Below are positions 5,235 to 6,953 of a stretch of 6,953 nucleotides of DNA, in pieces. The translations under genes were made by a program, and so were the position numbers. How positions within the stretch are numbered: the stretch's first letter is position 1; each line of letters begins with the position of its first letter. The DNA lies in the NCBI GenBank assembly GCA_021786265.1, contig JAJYNP010000070.1, forward strand, positions 1-6,953, written 5' to 3'. The notes beneath the pieces are model-generated. The model had not been told where the DNA came from, searched no databases, and saw only the letters and a program-made list of their open reading frames with translations. The stretch is from Chloroflexota bacterium (GTDB lineage Bacteria > Chloroflexota > Limnocylindria > Limnocylindrales > CSP1-4).

Positions 5235-6953
5235 CTACCCCGGCAGCGTCGAGTCGATGCTGATCACCCGGGGGTCCGTCAGGACGTGGACGAGCACGAC
5301 GCCGCGGTCGGCCAGCGCCGACGCCACTGCCTCCTCGACGTCCGCGTCCCGCGCGACCCGGATCCCCCGCGCGCCGCAGGCCACGGCGAACGCCGCGAAG
5401 TCGATCCGTCCAAGATCCGTCGCGGCGACCCGGCCCGGGTACGTCCGCTCCTGGTGCATGCGGATGGTGCCGTACATGCCGTTGTCGAAGACGATCACGG
5501 CCAGGCGCAGCCGCTCTCGCACGGCGGTCTCGAGTTCGGCCATCAACATCCCGAAGCCGCCGTCGCCCGCCATCGCGACCACCGGCCGGGCCCGACCATC
5601 CAGGTCGCGGGACGCGATGGCCGCTCCCACCGCGGCCGGAAGGCCGTACCCCATCGCCCCCGATGTGGGTCCGAGGAAGCGTCCACCGGGCGGAACCGGC
5701 AGGTAGCGGGCCGGCCAGCTCGCGAAGTTGCCGGCGTCGGTGGTGAGGATGACATCCGGTGGCAGGTGCCGGCGCAGCGCCGCGACCACGGTGGCCGGGT
5801 GCACCGGCAGACCGCCGGCGCGGGGCCCCGGGTCGGGTGGCTCCACCGCGGCCAGGTACGCCGCGCGGTCGCGGCCGAGGTCGGCGGCACGTTCCGCCGC
5901 GAGCGGTGGTGCGGGTTCCCCCGCCGCGAGCAGCGACAACGCCGCCCGCAGGAACGCACGCGCGTCGGATCGCACCGTGAGCGAGGGCTGCGGCCGGTCC
6001 CCCTGGAGCCCCGGCTCGATGTCGACCTGCAGCAGCTCGGTGTCCGGCCCCGGGACCGCGTAGTCGAACGTCGCCACCTGCGAGAGCCGGGTCCCCAGCG
6101 CCAGGATCACATCCGCCTCGAGGAGACGCCGGCGGACGGTGCGTGCCGCGCCCAGCCCGGTGGCGCCCAGGTACCTCGGCGAACCGTTGGGGAACACGTC
6201 GGGCCGCCGCCACGCGGCCATGACCCCGATGCCCGCGGCGTCGGCGAAGGCCCCGAGCTCTGCGGTGGCGCCGCTCCGCAGCACACCGCCTCCGGCGAGG
6301 ATCACGGGACGCCGGGCGCGGGCGAGGCGCGCCAGGACCGCACGGACGTCGGCATCGGCGGCCGCGGGACCCTCGAGCGTGATGGTCGAGCCACCGTCCG
6401 CCCCGGGACGCTCGAGCGCGCCGGCTGAGCCGACTGCGTCGGGAGCGCCGGGTGCGCCGGCTGCGTCGGGTGCGGCGGGCTCACCGAGCGCGTCCTCCGG
6501 CAGCACCAGCAGCACGGGACCGGGACGGCCCTGCCTGGCGAGCCCGACCATGCGCTCGACGCTCGAGGCCATCGTGCGCGGGTCGTCCAGCTCCACGCCC
6601 GCCTTGCACAGCGCGCCGAACGAACCGGCGAGATCCGCCTCCTGGAACGCCTCGCGCCCGCGGAACCCGCGCGGCACCTGCCCCGCGATCGCGACCAGCG
6701 GCGTGGAGTCCTGCTCGGCGGTGTGCAGCGCGATCGACAGGTTCGCCGTTCCCACCGCGCGGGTCACCAGGCACACGGCGGGCCGCCCGGTGAGCTGTCC
6801 GTAGGCCTCCGCCATGAAGCCGGCTCCCGCCTCGTGCCGGGCCGCGACCAGCCGGATCCGCGAATCGCGGAGCGCGTCGAGCAGTTCGAGGAAGCTCTCC
6901 CCGGGCACGGTGAACGCGTGGCGGATGCCCGAGCGCTCGAGCGCCGTCACGAT
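5235..6953 (-). CDS. Thiamine-diphosphate enzyme, acetolactate-synthase-like (5' end cut)
   Basis: The N-terminus lies beyond the right edge. Residues are numbered from the first GTG codon inside the window (6950), giving 571 visible residues and probably only 10-20 missing. Three domains are evident. The pyrimidine-binding domain (about 1-155) holds FTVPGES and the catalytic glutamate E40 in ARHEAGAGF. A central Rossmann-like domain spans about 200-345. The diphosphate-binding domain (about 385-571) contains GAMGYGLPAA (431-440) and the ThDP motif from G462-D463-G464 to N490 in DNGMYG. The enzyme should cleave or form a bond next to a 2-oxo-acid carbonyl in the cytosol. GREAFQEADL (98-107) and GTRLSQVATF (286-295) look like the broad COG0028 group. 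The second stands where true acetohydroxyacid synthases carry an RFDDR-type stretch, and no regulatory small subunit is nearby, so I would not call it IlvB. Benzoylformate decarboxylase-like or other decarboxylase/lyase activities are alternatives. It ends in TAG 53 bp from the convergent phosphatase. Confidence 0.9.
   Translation of the reverse strand: MVTALERSGIRHAFTVPGESFLELLDALRDSRIRLVAARHEAGAGFMAEAYGQLTGRPAVCLVTRAVGTANLSIALHTAEQDSTPLVAIAGQVPRGFRGREAFQEADLAGSFGALCKAGVELDDPRTMASSVERMVGLARQGRPGPVLLVLPEDALGEPAAPDAAGAPGAPDAVGSAGALERPGADGGSTITLEGPAAADADVRAVLARLARARRPVILAGGGVLRSGATAELGAFADAAGIGVMAAWRRPDVFPNGSPRYLGATGLGAARTVRRRLLEADVILALGTRLSQVATFDYAVPGPDTELLQVDIEPGLQGDRPQPSLTVRSDARAFLRAALSLLAAGEPAPPLAAERAADLGRDRAAYLAAVEPPDPGPRAGGLPVHPATVVAALRRHLPPDVILTTDAGNFASWPARYLPVPPGGRFLGPTSGAMGYGLPAAVGAAIASRDLDGRARPVVAMAGDGGFGMLMAELETAVRERLRLAVIVFDNGMYGTIRMHQERTYPGRVAATDLGRIDFAAFAVACGARGIRVARDADVEEAVASALADRGVVLVHVLTDPRVISIDSTLPG
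6431..6478. repeat. 27-bp offset repeat in the ThDP enzyme linker
   Basis: On the + strand 6431-6451 and 6458-6478 match at 18 of 21 bases with a 27-bp offset. On the minus strand this underlies two nine-residue copies, PDAAGAPGA and PDAVGSAGA (residues 161-178), in the linker between the pyrimidine and central domains. The period is in frame. The linker here is Ala/Gly/Pro/Asp-rich and looks longer than is usual for the family, consistent with slippage-driven growth of a surface loop. Confidence 0.6.

Noticed and set aside
3313..6213. A minus-strand frame open for over 900 codons running from the ThDP gene region through the phosphatase to the first ATPase.
   Set aside because: Only its last 327 codons look like a protein (ABC ATPase). 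The rest is Arg/Gly/Pro-rich shadow of the ThDP gene in another frame and antisense to the intact phosphatase. High GC removes stop codons.
4977..6428. Plus-strand 483-codon open frame over the end of the phosphatase and the ThDP gene.
   Set aside because: It has the composition of a shadow frame and no recognisable motif, and both covered genes are intact.
1..6953. Search by eye for tRNA, rRNA, CRISPR, insertion sequence, toxin-antitoxin or defence genes.
   Set aside because: Nothing seen. All sizeable sequence is accounted for by the six main genes, and the repeats present are short tandem ones.

Overview
The window is very GC-rich DNA with GC-saturated third codon positions. It is densely packed, and no stretch over about 60 bases lies outside a gene. 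Two genes start on what look like leaderless transcripts, and GTG starts are frequent. The first gene resembles a zinc-ribbon / single-membrane-span / extracytoplasmic-domain protein that I associate, from memory only, with uncultured Chloroflexota (Limnocylindria-like) genomes. A high-GC Chloroflexota is my best guess and an actinobacterium is the main alternative. No marker gene settles it.

Layout, left to right. (1) 53-550 (+) encodes a small unrecognised membrane protein with a cytosolic zinc-ribbon-like head. (2) 569-4296 (-) is a tight four-gene operon, transcribed right to left as ATPase (3313-4296), permease (2360-3316), ATPase (1392-2363), permease (569-1315). These are two tandem ABC-2 type transporter pairs. 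The first two junctions are GTGA overlaps. The last junction is odd: a 25-codon frame exactly bridges the second ATPase and the second permease, with TGATG overlaps at both ends and a near-identical 15-bp sequence at each junction. (3) 4342-5181 (+) is an inositol-monophosphatase-family phosphatase, divergent from the ABC operon across 45 bp. (4) 5235-6953 (-) is a thiamine-diphosphate enzyme of the acetolactate-synthase-like superfamily, cut by the right edge of the window. It converges on the phosphatase across 53 bp of tandem repeat.

The ABC genes very probably work together as one or two membrane exporters or membrane-remodelling transporters; their substrate cannot be read from the sequence. 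The phosphatase, the ThDP enzyme and the zinc-ribbon protein show no obvious pathway link to the ABC operon or to each other.

I see no RNA gene, CRISPR array, insertion sequence, phage gene or defence system, and no convincing new multi-gene system. The points most worth a second look are the bridging mini-ORF with its duplicated start region, the two apparent leaderless promoters, the zinc ribbon lacking its fourth cysteine, and several short GC-rich tandem repeats at gene ends or in a domain linker.
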